Shown: piece by piece, positions 18,148 to 27,482 of the stretch | How the letters are laid out: each line of letters opens with the position of its first letter | How positions within the stretch are numbered: position 1 is the stretch's first letter | Assembly: GCA_002719955.1 (NCBI GenBank) | Contig: PBFW01000076.1 | Location: 1-64,000, forward strand | DNA from: Deltaproteobacteria bacterium | GTDB lineage: Bacteria > Myxococcota_A > UBA9160 > UBA4427 | Length of the DNA stretch: 64,000 nucleotides | Direction: 5' to 3' | Notes under the pieces: generated by a model | Databases searched by the model: none | What the model saw: only the letters and a program-made list of their open reading frames with translations | What the model was told of the DNA's origin: nothing | Program-made: the position numbers and the translations under genes

Positions 18148-19853
18148 CCGCCGGACCGGGTTCGCCCGTCCGACGTGCGACGTTTCGGACTGGCGGCTTT
18201 CTTCGACTTGTTGTTGCCACGTCGCGTGACGACAGCGTTGAGCATCTTCTCCGTGGCAATGATCGCGGCGGCGAGTTGATCCGAGTCGACGCCGAGGGTC
18301 GAAAAGGTCTCGCCCGACTTGCGGCGACCGGAGGGCGTCGTTTTTTCGATCATCCAGGTGATCGTCGTTTCGACGAGCGCTCCGGTGCGCCCACCCGGCG
18401 GAATCCGTACCCGATAATCTACGAGAATGGGGACCTCGATGGAAAGTTGTTTGGCGGCCTTCTTGAGGGCATTCATGAATGCATCGTAACCGCCGTCACC
18501 ACTGGCCTCAGCTTTTTCGAGGATGCCCTGGTAGGCGACGGCGACTTTGGCCTGGGGCGGATCTCCACTGGCGACGTTTACGCGATAATCTTCGATCTTG
18601 ATGAATTGATCGTCGGGTGTCTTGAGCACGTCGGCGATCAGATGTGGCAGGTCGTCCGGCGTGACGATGTGTTTCTTGTCGCCAAGGGAGACGATTCGGC
18701 TCAGAACGAGATCGCGATCGGTCTCCGGGAGTTCGATGCCCATCGCAGTCAGATTGTGATCAAGGGAGGCCTTTCCTGAGAGCTTTCCGAGGGCATAACG
18801 TCTGGCGCCCCCGAAGCGGGAGGGTGCGAGGCGTGTCCCATAGAGGTCGCCCTTGGCATCGCCGTCTGCGTGGATGCCCGCGGTTTGGGTGTAGACGTCC
18901 CGGCCGACGATCGGCGTATTCGCGGAGAGCTCCTTGCCCGAAAAGGTTTCGACCATGCTGGAGAGTGTCGTCAAGCGATCCTCGCGGATCGACGTTCGGG
19001 TGTCGCTGTGGTCGTGGATGGCCGCGACGACCTCAGCGAGAGAGGAGTTGCCCGCTCTTTCGCCCATGCCGTTCACGCTGGTGTGGACACCGCGTGCCCC
19101 CGCCTGGATCGCGGCCAGACAATTGGCCGTTGCGAGGCCGTAATCGTTGTGGCCGTGATACTCGAAATCGACCGCGGACCAGGTCGCGCTCATGAGGCCT
19201 ACATAGCGGGTGACGTCGGTGGGCGAAAAGACCCCGAGCGTGTCCGCCAGATAGATTCGCGCGACGCGGAGCTCGCGCAGGGTCTGGACCATCCCGAACA
19301 CGTAGTCGAAGGAGTCCCGGACGCCCCGCGACCAATCTTCGAGATAGACGTTGACGGTGAGCCGCTTTCGGCGCGCGTAGCGGATCGTCTCGGAGATCCT
19401 GGCTCGGTGTTCCTCGGGGGGGAGGCCGAGCTGTTCGACGCAATGCTTCTCGGAGCCCTTGGTCAGGAGGTTCATCACCTTGCCACCCGCCTCGCAGATC
19501 CAATCGACTGATTTCTTGCCGTCGGTGTAGCCGAGCATTTCGATTCGCTGGATCATGCGCGCCTTGCGGGCCCATTTCGTGATCATCTGCGCCGCTTCGA
19601 GTTCACCCGCGGAGACGCGCGTCGAGGCCATCTCGATCCGATCGACCTCGAGATCCAAAAGCAGCATACGCGCGAGTTGGAGCTTTTCGGCGGGGGTATA
19701 GGAGACGTTCGGAGTCTGCTCTCCGTCGCGCAGCGTCGTGTCCATGACCGCGATATGTCGCGCGTCGGCGTTCGGATCGGCTTTGGCGTCCACCCTTCCC
19801 GTGGGCTTGGTCGCGTGCGATCGGGGTGACTGCTTCTTGGGTACGGCTGTCAT
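18144..19853 (-). CDS. 2-isopropylmalate synthase-like enzyme (LeuA/citramalate synthase family)
   Basis: The 569-residue enzyme condenses acetyl-CoA with a 2-oxo acid. The HMGL-like TIM barrel begins with MDTTLRDGEQTPNVSY and includes the metal-binding YHGHNDYGLATANCLAA and the VHTSVNGMGERAGN glycine-rich loop. A LeuA-type allosteric dimerisation domain occupies about 400-540. The tail is Lys/Arg/Ser-rich. The ATG at 19853 is used rather than an upstream in-frame start at 19931. Sequence alone does not separate isopropylmalate from citramalate synthase; no other leu or ilv biosynthesis gene is adjacent, and two lipoprotein genes follow with overlapping starts. Confidence 0.85.
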   Translation of the reverse strand: MTAVPKKQSPRSHATKPTGRVDAKADPNADARHIAVMDTTLRDGEQTPNVSYTPAEKLQLARMLLLDLEVDRIEMASTRVSAGELEAAQMITKWARKARMIQRIEMLGYTDGKKSVDWICEAGGKVMNLLTKGSEKHCVEQLGLPPEEHRARISETIRYARRKRLTVNVYLEDWSRGVRDSFDYVFGMVQTLRELRVARIYLADTLGVFSPTDVTRYVGLMSATWSAVDFEYHGHNDYGLATANCLAAIQAGARGVHTSVNGMGERAGNSSLAEVVAAIHDHSDTRTSIREDRLTTLSSMVETFSGKELSANTPIVGRDVYTQTAGIHADGDAKGDLYGTRLAPSRFGGARRYALGKLSGKASLDHNLTAMGIELPETDRDLVLSRIVSLGDKKHIVTPDDLPHLIADVLKTPDDQFIKIEDYRVNVASGDPPQAKVAVAYQGILEKAEASGDGGYDAFMNALKKAAKQLSIEVPILVDYRVRIPPGGRTGALVETTITWMIEKTTPSGRRKSGETFSTLGVDSDQLAAAIIATEKMLNAVVTRRGNNKSKKAASPKRRTSDGRTRSGG

Positions 19854-20093
19854 CGGATTCGTCTGATTTCTTCTCTGGTCCGTCCGTCCGCACGCGCTAC
19901 GGGCTGTCCGCTGCGGGGAGCCGAGGGGCATGATTCGGGCCGCGGGAGGGCCGGAGAGTACCCCGAGCGCTTCCCGGGTGCGAGCCGAGGGGAAGCGGGG
20001 TCCATCCTGCTAGGGTCTGCACCTTCGGGGATTCGGGGTGGCCCAAAGGGCCCCCGGTCTCGCATTTTCACCCGAGGCGCCCTGGAGAGGTTC
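19854..20093. other. Divergent intergenic region between leuA-like and rlu genes
   Basis: The 240-bp region separates a minus-strand and a plus-strand gene and should hold both promoters. A GGCCC-AAA-GGGCC hairpin lies near 20039-20051, close to the rlu start. No riboswitch class was recognised. Confidence 0.35.
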
Positions 20094-21005
20094 GTGGAAC
20101 CAACAACGATCGAAGTCGAGGCGGGACAGGTGGGTCAGCGGTTGGATCGTTTTCTGGCGGACCGGCTGCAGATCTCCCGCGCACGGGTGCGCCATCTGCT
20201 CGAGACCGGGCAGGTTCGCCTTGCGGGCCGGATTCTGGATCTGACGGGTAAATCCCGCCTGGCCGCGCTCGGTGATCGATTCGGGATCGTCGGCTCCCTT
20301 CGCGCCGAGGACGAATCTCCGACACCGCGTCTCGATCTCGCCTGCGAGGTCGTCTCGGAAGGGTCGGGCTGGCTCGTCGTCAACAAGCCTGCCGGAGCTG
20401 GCGTTCATCCGCTTCGACAGGACCAGGACGACACAGTTTTGAATGCGGTCATGGCCCGGCGGCCTGCCATTTTCGGCGTGGGCGAGGGGGGTCTGCGGTC
20501 CGGCGTGGTTCACCGCCTCGATGTCGACACGTCAGGCGTCCTCGTCTTCGCGACCGAGGAGGCCACGTGGCTCCGATTGCGGGGCGCGTTCAGCGACCAC
20601 CGCGTGGACAAGCGTTATCTGGCGCTCGTCGCGGGACGCTACGAGAAGGCGCGCCGACTCGATTTCTCGCTGGCGATCACGCGCCATCAGCCCGCCCATG
20701 TCAGCGTCCGGTCCGATGGCCGCAGCTGCCGCCTCTATGCGAGGCCGCTTCGGATCTTCGAGGCGGCGACGCTCGTCGACGTCAAACTCGAGACGGGTTT
20801 CCTTCATCAGATTCGTGCGACGATGGCCCATATTGGCCATCCCGTGCTGGGCGATGCGGAATACGGCGGGGTTGGCGAAGAGATACCGGTCCAGGCGCCC
20901 AGGCAGATGCTGCACGCGGCGAAGCTCGATGTGGATGAGATTCGCGTGGAGATTCCGCTGCCCGCCGATTTCGAGGCCTTGCTCCGGGATTTGACGGAGG
21001 TCTGA
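20094..21005 (+). CDS. RluA/RluD-family 23S rRNA pseudouridine synthase
   Basis: The 303-residue enzyme isomerises uridine in rRNA. An N-terminal S4 RNA-binding domain (about 8-60; GQRLDRFLADRLQISRARVR) is followed by the catalytic domain with VHRLDVDTSGVLVFA, where the HRLD Asp is the nucleophile. LETGFLHQIRATMAHIGHPV is the conserved C-terminal motif. The GTG start has GGAGAGG 4 nt upstream. The domain order matches RluD/RluC, but the exact target uridines cannot be read from sequence. Confidence 0.92.
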   Translation: MEPTTIEVEAGQVGQRLDRFLADRLQISRARVRHLLETGQVRLAGRILDLTGKSRLAALGDRFGIVGSLRAEDESPTPRLDLACEVVSEGSGWLVVNKPAGAGVHPLRQDQDDTVLNAVMARRPAIFGVGEGGLRSGVVHRLDVDTSGVLVFATEEATWLRLRGAFSDHRVDKRYLALVAGRYEKARRLDFSLAITRHQPAHVSVRSDGRSCRLYARPLRIFEAATLVDVKLETGFLHQIRATMAHIGHPVLGDAEYGGVGEEIPVQAPRQMLHAAKLDVDEIRVEIPLPADFEALLRDLTEV

Positions 21006-21101
21006 TCACCTTTTCCCTGGTCGCCTGCTAGGTCGATTGTCGCGGAACGCCTGGTAACGGAGTCGATTGTTCGGGCTCCGGTCGGTGTATTCTTGGTTCC
21101 G

Positions 21102-23903
21102 ATGCCGAAACGAAATCGCGCCGAACGACTTCACGCACAGACTCTGGAGTTTCTCTTCGATGCCCATGCGCGGGTGATCGCGGAGCAGGATGGGCTGGTT
21201 TTTGCGAAGCGGATCGAAGAAATCCGTGAGCTGAGCGTACGGCTTCGCGTGTGCTATGCGACCTCCGACGAAAAGAAGCTCGTCACGACCTTGAAACGCC
21301 TGAGCGCTGCGGAGCTGCGAGAGGTCGCGCGCGCCTTTACGCTGCTTTTCTGGCTCCTGAACATCGCCGAGGAGCGAAATGCGGAGAAGGGGCGTAGGCG
21401 CGGAGAGGCCGGAAGTTTTCACTCGCTCTTCGAACGAACGAAGAAGGCCGGTATTCCCGGCGCGATGGTCGCCGAACGCATTCGAGACCTGCGTGCGACC
21501 GTCGTGTTGACCGCACATCCAACCGAGGCGTTGCGGTGGTCTCTGCGCGAAACCCTCGATCGAATCGACGCGCTGCTCACCCAGCGCGAGGGAGAGTTCG
21601 ATTCGGACCGATTCGCGACAGAAGAGGAGATCCTCGGTGAGATCACGGGGCTCTGGCTGTCGACGACGCTTCGCACGCGCAAGCCTACCCCGCTGGACGA
21701 AGTGCGTTATGCGATCAATGTCCTGCAGGAGGTATTCGTACGGGCCCTACCTCGAACGACGGCGCGTCTGCTTTCGGCGCTGCGCGATGTGTATGGAGCG
21801 GACGAGACGACCACCTCCGTGGACGTGGCTCATGCGGCACATCGAAGTATTCGCGTGGGCAGCTGGATGGGAGGGGATCGCGACGGCAATCCCTTCGTCA
21901 CGGCCGATATCACGGCGGAGGCGCTGCGTCAGTACCGCGCCGCGATCCTGCGGCATTATCGCCGCGAGCTCGATGCGCTGATCGAGAAACTCTCGATTTC
22001 GGATAGGCGGGTGTCCGTTTCTTCGGCACTGGAAGCGTCGATCGAGCGTGATTTTGCCGAGTTACCGGCGCTGCGCGCACGCGTCGAGGGGCGTAACACG
22101 TCGGAGCGCTATCGGCTCAAGCTGAATGCGATCGCGGTGCGGCTCGAGCAGACGCTCGAGGAGGGGTTGGTCCGGCGTTCTCCAGGCGAACTTGGAGGCT
22201 ATCCGGACGCACGGTCGCTCGCTGCGGACCTCGAACTCGTCCGAGATAGCCTGATCGAGAAGGGGTCTCCTCGTTTGGCGGGGCGCGCGCTGGCGAGCCT
22301 GATCGCGCAACTCGACGTCTTTGGTTTCGAGTTCGTGTCGCTCGATATCCGACAGAATCGATCCAGACATCGCCAGGCTCGCGCGGAGCTGATCTGCCCC
22401 ATCGACGGCCCTCTCGATGAGCTCTCGCTCGACGATCAACAGGCCTTTCTCGAGGAGGTCGTGCTCGCGAAAGAGGCCATTCCAATTCCTGATTCTGGCC
22501 TCTCCGAAGACGCCCGCGAAGTGGTGGATACGTTGCATTTCGTGTCGAGCGTGCCGATTCCGCCGGAGGGGCGATCGATCCGTGATCTCGTGATCAGTGA
22601 TACCGAGGGCGCGATCCCCGTCCTCGAATTGCTCGCGCTATGTCGTCAGGTCGGACTTGTGCGGCCCCGGGGAGAGGCCGGTCTCGAGAGTGATGTCAAC
22701 ATCGTTCCGCTCTTCGAGTCGATCGAGAGCCTGCGCGGCGCGGTGAAGTCGATGGGACGCCTTTACGGCTCTGCCTGCTATCGCCAACAGCTGGAAGCGC
22801 GCGGCATGCGTCAGCAGGTGATGCTCGGGTATTCGGATTCGATGAAGGATGGGGGCTACCTGGCAGCCTGTGCCGCTCTCGAGCAGGTGCAGGGCGAGCT
22901 CGCGGCCCAAGCTCGCGAAGAGGGGGTTCGGCTCGAGTTCTTCCACGGGCGCGGCGGGACCATCGCTCGAGGCGGGGGGCCGACCCATCGCGCGATTCTG
23001 GCGCAGCCGCCCGGGACGGTGGACGGGCGGATCAAACTGACTGAACAGGGTGAGGTCATCGGTTCGAAATACGGAAGCGTGAGTTCGGCCACCTACCACC
23101 TCGAACTTCTTCTAGCAGCGACCCTCGAAGCCTCTCTCGTCGATAGGATCTCCGCGCGTTCGAAGGAGCCATCCGCGAGCTGGCGCGAAACCCTGGTGTC
23201 CCTCGCCGACGGCTCGCGCGACGCCTATCGCGATCTCGTATACGAGACGGAGGGATTCGTCGACGTCTTCTATGCGATGACCCCGGTTGAGCAGATCTCG
23301 GCGCTCAATCTGGGGAGCCGTCCGGCCAAGCGGAAGGATACACGCGCGATCGAGAATCTACGCGCGATCCCGTGGACATTCTCCTGGAATCAGACTCGGA
23401 TCCTGTTACCGAGCTGGTATGGCGCTGGCTCGGGTGTCGCCGCCTATTGCGAGGCGCATCCGGGGGGGCGGGAAAAGGCCTTGTTACGCCTCGGGACGAT
23501 GTATCGACGTTGGCCCTATTTCCGGACTGTCATCGACAACCTCGAACAGGTACTGGCGAAGACCGATCTGCACATCGGTGCGCGTTATGCGGTGCTCGCC
23601 AATGATGTTCACGGCGCATCGGAGATCTTTTTACGAATCGAAAAAGAGTTTCAGCGCACCCTGCGCGCCGTCCGCGACATCTCGGGCGAGCGTCGACTCC
23701 TCGCGCGTGACCCGGGGCTGCGCGCGGCGCTCGATCTTCGAGCGCCCTATCTCGATATCCTCTCTTACCTGCAGGTCGAGCTCCTCGATCGCAAGCAGTC
23801 GGGCCGGGGGCTCGATGCAGACAGCAAGGATTTCGAACGAATCGAGCGTGCGATCCACATGACGATCAACGGAATTGCAGCGGGGCTGCGCAACACCGGC
23901 TAG
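21102..23903 (+). CDS. ppc: Phosphoenolpyruvate carboxylase
   Basis: The 933-residue enzyme carboxylates PEP to oxaloacetate, an anaplerotic reaction. Signature motifs are in order: VVLTAHPTEA (catalytic His), GSWMGGDRDGNPFV, LGYSDSMKDGGYLAACAAL, FFHGRGGTIARGGGPTHRA and TEQGEVIGSKYG. The C terminus is AAGLRNTG, as in other bacterial PEPCs. The ATG at 21102 gives the conventional length; an in-frame TTG lies three codons upstream. It follows the pseudouridine synthase by 96 bp and converges on the enoyl-CoA hydratase gene. Confidence 0.96.
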   Translation: MPKRNRAERLHAQTLEFLFDAHARVIAEQDGLVFAKRIEEIRELSVRLRVCYATSDEKKLVTTLKRLSAAELREVARAFTLLFWLLNIAEERNAEKGRRRGEAGSFHSLFERTKKAGIPGAMVAERIRDLRATVVLTAHPTEALRWSLRETLDRIDALLTQREGEFDSDRFATEEEILGEITGLWLSTTLRTRKPTPLDEVRYAINVLQEVFVRALPRTTARLLSALRDVYGADETTTSVDVAHAAHRSIRVGSWMGGDRDGNPFVTADITAEALRQYRAAILRHYRRELDALIEKLSISDRRVSVSSALEASIERDFAELPALRARVEGRNTSERYRLKLNAIAVRLEQTLEEGLVRRSPGELGGYPDARSLAADLELVRDSLIEKGSPRLAGRALASLIAQLDVFGFEFVSLDIRQNRSRHRQARAELICPIDGPLDELSLDDQQAFLEEVVLAKEAIPIPDSGLSEDAREVVDTLHFVSSVPIPPEGRSIRDLVISDTEGAIPVLELLALCRQVGLVRPRGEAGLESDVNIVPLFESIESLRGAVKSMGRLYGSACYRQQLEARGMRQQVMLGYSDSMKDGGYLAACAALEQVQGELAAQAREEGVRLEFFHGRGGTIARGGGPTHRAILAQPPGTVDGRIKLTEQGEVIGSKYGSVSSATYHLELLLAATLEASLVDRISARSKEPSASWRETLVSLADGSRDAYRDLVYETEGFVDVFYAMTPVEQISALNLGSRPAKRKDTRAIENLRAIPWTFSWNQTRILLPSWYGAGSGVAAYCEAHPGGREKALLRLGTMYRRWPYFRTVIDNLEQVLAKTDLHIGARYAVLANDVHGASEIFLRIEKEFQRTLRAVRDISGERRLLARDPGLRAALDLRAPYLDILSYLQVELLDRKQSGRGLDADSKDFERIERAIHMTINGIAAGLRNTG

Positions 23904-23971
23904 TTACAGAGCGTCGTGGGGCGTCAACCAATCGGTTCGGGCTCGGTCGCAATGGGAAGGAGCCAGCAGCT

Positions 23972-24649
23972 TCAACTCGGGGTACTCATCGGTCCAGCGA
24001 GTGCTTCGAGGACGTACGGGTACAAGCCCTGCTTGAGCAAGCCCATTGCGGGGTCTGCTTTCGGGGCGAGTGCGGCGGCGATCTCGATCGACTTCGGAAG
24101 CACCTCCGCTTCGGGCACCGCGTGATCGACGATTTTCTTTGCCAGCGCCATCTCCGCTGTGTAGCGCGTCCCGGTGACGATCAGCTCGTGGGCGGTCTGA
24201 TGGGAGACGCGTGCCTTGATGAGTGCGATCATGCCGGGGTGAAGGGGCGACTTCATGTCGATCTCGGGCATGCACCAATAGCCTCGCTCGGTGCGCATGA
24301 CCCGATAGTCGTGGCCCAGCGAGATCTGTGCGCCGGCGCCGAAGGCGTGGCCGTTGATCGCAGCGACGGTGATCGCTGGAAAGGTCAGCACACGCGCCAT
24401 CAGCGCGAGGACGCTCGGGATATAGGTCCGGCGGGTTTCTTCGTCCGCTTCGCCGAGCATCCAATCGAGGTCGAGGCCATTGGAATAGAATTTCCCCGTG
24501 CCGGTCGTCACGAGGGCGGCGGGGTTGCCCGCGCCCTCGACCTCGTCGAGGGCCTCGTGCCAGGCCGCCAGGTTGTCCGGTCGGAAACGGTTCTCGGCAA
24601 CATCGAAACGAAGCACGAAGACGTCTGCCTCTCTTTTCAGATCGATCAT
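23972..24649 (-). CDS. Enoyl-CoA hydratase/isomerase family protein
   Basis: The 225-residue crotonase-fold protein has both oxyanion-hole segments, GTGKFYSNGLDLDW and NGHAFGAGAQISLGHDYRVM. Its short length and the MPEIDMKSPLHPGM segment resemble monofunctional delta3-delta2-enoyl-CoA isomerases rather than classical hydratases with two catalytic glutamates. It probably acts on unsaturated acyl-CoA in beta-oxidation. It overlaps the preceding TPR gene by 4 nt (ATGA), so the two are co-translated. Confidence 0.82.
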   Translation of the reverse strand: MIDLKREADVFVLRFDVAENRFRPDNLAAWHEALDEVEGAGNPAALVTTGTGKFYSNGLDLDWMLGEADEETRRTYIPSVLALMARVLTFPAITVAAINGHAFGAGAQISLGHDYRVMRTERGYWCMPEIDMKSPLHPGMIALIKARVSHQTAHELIVTGTRYTAEMALAKKIVDHAVPEAEVLPKSIEIAAALAPKADPAMGLLKQGLYPYVLEALAGPMSTPS

Positions 24650-24996
24650 CGATCCTCTCCCCTCATCTGAAGGCCCATGGCCCTCGCACGCGCGTCCTCG
24701 GCCTCGGGGATCTTGCCCTGCTGCACGAGGATCCGTGAAAGATTCGTGTAGGAGAGCGGGTCCTCGGGCTCGAGTTCGACGAGTCTTTGCGCCGCCTCGA
24801 GTGCCGAATCGAGGTCTCCCTGCTTGGCCAACGCCATGGAGAGTCCGTTCCAGGCGATCGCGAGCTGTCCGTCGACTTCGAGGGCGTCGCGGTAGCGCGT
24901 GATCGCGTTTTCGATCTGGTCCTTCACGTAGAAGCCGAAACCTTCCTTGTAGATTGCTCTGGCTTGGACGGTTGCAGTGGGGGGGGAGTCGGTCAT
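24646..24996 (-). CDS. Small TPR-repeat protein
   Basis: The 116-residue soluble protein has about three TPR units (AIYKEGFGFYVKDQIENAIT, LAIAWNGLSMALAKQGDLDS and DPLSYTNLSRILVQQGKIPE). TPRs mediate protein-protein binding. The ATG at 24996 is chosen since sequence upstream is Arg/Pro-rich and not TPR-like. It is the first gene of a pair with the enoyl-CoA isomerase and divergent from the GNAT remnant. Confidence 0.8.
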   Translation of the reverse strand: MTDSPPTATVQARAIYKEGFGFYVKDQIENAITRYRDALEVDGQLAIAWNGLSMALAKQGDLDSALEAAQRLVELEPEDPLSYTNLSRILVQQGKIPEAEDARARAMGLQMRGEDR

Positions 24997-25067
24997 GGGA
25001 CGATTCTCGTGGTGAGCCAGCAGACGTGGCGGGGGACTTCTCGGGGCGCGAGTATACTCATCCCACG

Positions 25068-26015
25068 ATGGAGATCCGGACGCTCGAAGCCAGGGAACGA
25101 ATGAAGGTCGCCGCCACCTTCGACGGCTGGCGGCTCGCCGAAGGCTGGACCGCCGGGGATCGCTTTCGGCAGCAGGAGGCATTTGATCCGACCTGGTCCG
25201 ACGAGAACGTCTTCGTTGCGGCCGAAGAGGATCGGATCCTGGCTCTGCTCTCGATTCTGTCGCGGGATCTCAAGATTCTCGGATACGTGATTCCAGCGGG
25301 CGGCATCGGCAACCTCTTCACCGACCCGGGGTCGCGACGAAACTCCTCAAGCGCGCCTGTGATGAGATGCGCGCGCGGGCGTTCGAATTGGCGGTGGTCT
25401 TTCCGGGAGCGCCTCCGGCAACGCCGGCGTTCTTCGCCGAGCGCGGATGGCACTCCTGGGGGGGTCAACAGACGATTCTTCGGGTGGGTGTCAGTGGATC
25501 GGCCCGAAGCGACGGATCTTTGGGCGGTTCCGGTGGTGACGAGTTCGAACTCCTGCTCGTCTGCCCCCATGACGAGTGCACGCTTCAGTCGGTCAAATCG
25601 ACCCACTCCGCCTACGCCGCGAGTCGAAGCGGCACGGCCGTTCGTGATGATGCGCTCTGGCGCGCTTGCCTCCCGCGCCGACGCGCTCGCCCGCTTGATC
25701 GTGAGCCTGCTCGAAGCACGCAAGGAGGATTCCCTCGTGGCGGGTGAGGCCCTCGGTCGGAGCTCGAGCGGAGCGCTTCGTTCGTTCCTGGTCCTGCCGA
25801 CCTTCGACGATATCGGTCTGACGGTCGCTCTCGAAGACCACGGGATCCGCTCGCATCCGATGGACGATGTGCGCGCGAGTTTTCGCTGCGTAAATCTGGC
25901 GGGATTCGCGTCGCGTCTCGATGTCGATCTCCCGCCCGATGAGGATGGGAGCGCGTTCCTGCGCCGAATCCTGTCCCCCGACGCGATGGTCTTCGGGCCG
26001 GCGGACCGCTTCTGA
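25068..26015 (+). pseudogene. GNAT (Eis-like) N-acetyltransferase, frameshifted
   Basis: The reading begins MEIRTLEARERMKVAATF and runs in one frame to GGIGNLFTDP at 25328. The expected acetyl-CoA-binding loop (RxxGxG type) is missing, and the next GNAT residues VATKLLKRACDEM start at 25331 in another frame. That frame continues through FFAERGWHSWG to about 25660-25680. The C-terminal part (LVAGEALGRSSSG to VFGPADRF) is back in the first frame. Two frame changes plus the missing loop indicate a decayed gene, or two assembly errors. It resembles Eis-type acetyltransferases with a C-terminal SCP2-like domain. The downstream SET gene overlaps its stop by 1 nt. Confidence 0.7.
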
Positions 26016-26365
26016 TGAAGATGCAGGGGCGACGCGAACGCGAGCGGGAGATGCTCGCGCAGATCGAAGTACGCGAGAGTGGGATTCATGGCAAGGGTGT
26101 ATTTGCCCGTCGGCGACTGCGAGAGGGACAATGGATCGGTCGCTTTGAAGGGGATCGGACCACCAAAAATGGCACCTATGTGCTCTGGTTGATCGATGTC
26201 GATGGGAGCGAGGTGGGCATTCGTGGGAGGAATGCGCTTCGATTCCTGAACCATGGAGACCCTTCGAATGCCGAGTTCCGAGATGCGGAGCTCTACGCGA
26301 TTCGGAACGTTCAACCCGGTGCGGAGGTCCTGATCGACTACGGCGAAGAGTGGAGCCGGGAATGA
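26015..26365 (+). CDS. SET-domain protein (putative lysine methyltransferase)
   Basis: The 116-residue protein is a minimal SET domain: SGIHGKGVFARRRL at about 22-35, RNALRFLNHGDPSNAEF in the place of the FLNHSxxPN cofactor/substrate motif, and VLIDYGEEW at the C-terminal end. No pre- or post-SET cysteines are present, and the size matches stand-alone bacterial SET proteins. It should transfer methyl groups from S-adenosylmethionine to lysine; the target is unknown. The start overlaps the GNAT stop and its stop overlaps the DUF1499 gene (ATGA). Confidence 0.83.
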   Translation: MKMQGRREREREMLAQIEVRESGIHGKGVFARRRLREGQWIGRFEGDRTTKNGTYVLWLIDVDGSEVGIRGRNALRFLNHGDPSNAEFRDAELYAIRNVQPGAEVLIDYGEEWSRE

Positions 26366-26892
26366 AGAGCGAGTCGCGCGGTGGCTTTCGTCGACTTCGA
26401 TACGCGAAGATTCCGATGAAGGAAAGGATCGCGAGTGCTGGCCTCGTCTTCCTGACGGGACTCGTGATGCTGGTGATCTCGGCTTGTGGGGGGGGGATAT
26501 TCGGCGTGACGGGAGGTGAACTCCAGCCCTGCCCCGCGTCACCGAATTGTGTCTCCAGTTTCGCGAAGGATGAACGACACGCGATTGCCGCCATCGAGAT
26601 CGAAGGTGTTCCGCACGCCGCCTGGCGCGCACTCGAGGCGGAGCTCGAGAGCCGCCCGCACGTCGAGATCGTGACGAGATCCGAGGGCTACCTACACGCT
26701 GTCTTTACCACGAAGCTCATGCGCTATCGCGACGATGTCGAGTTCTATTTGCGCCCGGCCGCTCACGAAATCGCGCTGCGCTCCACGTCACGCATGGGCT
26801 ATGGCGATATGGGTGCGAATCGGGATCGCATCGAGTCGATCCGCGCCGCGTTGGTCGCGCGAGGCGCGGCACGCCCCGAAGCCGGCGACTGA
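26362..26892 (+). CDS. DUF1499 lipoprotein
   Basis: The 176-residue protein has an N-terminal basic stretch and hydrophobic segment ending LVMLVISACGGG, a lipoprotein signal. The mature part carries the DUF1499 signature CPASPNCVSSFAKDERHAI and a C-terminal STSRMGYGDMGANRDRIESI block. The function of DUF1499 is unknown. The ATG at 26362 overlaps the SET stop, with GGAGCCGGGA upstream as ribosome binding site. Confidence 0.82.
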   Translation: MKSESRGGFRRLRYAKIPMKERIASAGLVFLTGLVMLVISACGGGIFGVTGGELQPCPASPNCVSSFAKDERHAIAAIEIEGVPHAAWRALEAELESRPHVEIVTRSEGYLHAVFTTKLMRYRDDVEFYLRPAAHEIALRSTSRMGYGDMGANRDRIESIRAALVARGAARPEAGD

Positions 26893-26915
26893 ATGTTTCC
26901 ACCGGTCCCCTGCGC

Positions 26916-27482
26916 TCAGCGCTGGCGCTCTTTTTGTCGCAGGCGTACGAGCGTCGCACCGAGTCCGCCGAGCCGACCGGGTGCCGGTGCAAACGCGAGG
27001 ACACGCTGCGCGTTGGCGCCACGGGTGAGCCAGCCCGGGAGTGCGTCGCGAAGGACCGCCTCACCGGATGAGGAATGCTGTCCGCGGCCGTGAATCACGA
27101 TCACGCAATCGTGTCCCTGGGCACACGCACTTTCGAGACGCTTGGTGAGGAGGCGGCCGGCCGCCTCGCGTCGCGTGCCGTGCAGGTCGATTCGCTCGAG
27201 TGGCTCGGTTTCGCCGCGTCCCAGAGCGAGGAGATCGCGATCGCTGACGCCATCGGCGGCGGCACGGTGCCGATCGTCTGGATCGGGCCAACGAAATTTT
27301 CGCCCGGAGAACTCGTCATCAGCCGGGCGGTGTTGCGCGCGCGGACGCGGTGGTGCGGGTGCATGTCGCGCAGCAGCGCGATCGAGAGGCTTTGCCTCGC
27401 CCAGGAGATCGGCAAAGCTGCCGTCTCTCGGGTTCTCCTCGTCCGCGTCTCCGGTCTTGCGCCCGCCGCTCTCCTCGATCAC
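26916..27482 (-). CDS. Smr-domain protein
   Basis: The 188-residue protein has a C-terminal Smr domain (about 100-188): LERIDLHGTRREAA, then CVIVIHGRGQHSSSG and VLRDALPGWL. Smr domains have endonuclease or nicking activity and act on DNA or on mRNA of stalled ribosomes. The region before it is charged and probably disordered. The GTG start at 27482 overlaps the mutY stop (GTGA) and has GGAGG 9 nt upstream, so it is translationally coupled to mutY. A role beside a DNA-repair glycosylase is plausible but unproven. Confidence 0.87.
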   Translation of the reverse strand: MIEESGGRKTGDADEENPRDGSFADLLGEAKPLDRAAARHAPAPPRPRAQHRPADDEFSGRKFRWPDPDDRHRAAADGVSDRDLLALGRGETEPLERIDLHGTRREAAGRLLTKRLESACAQGHDCVIVIHGRGQHSSSGEAVLRDALPGWLTRGANAQRVLAFAPAPGRLGGLGATLVRLRQKERQR

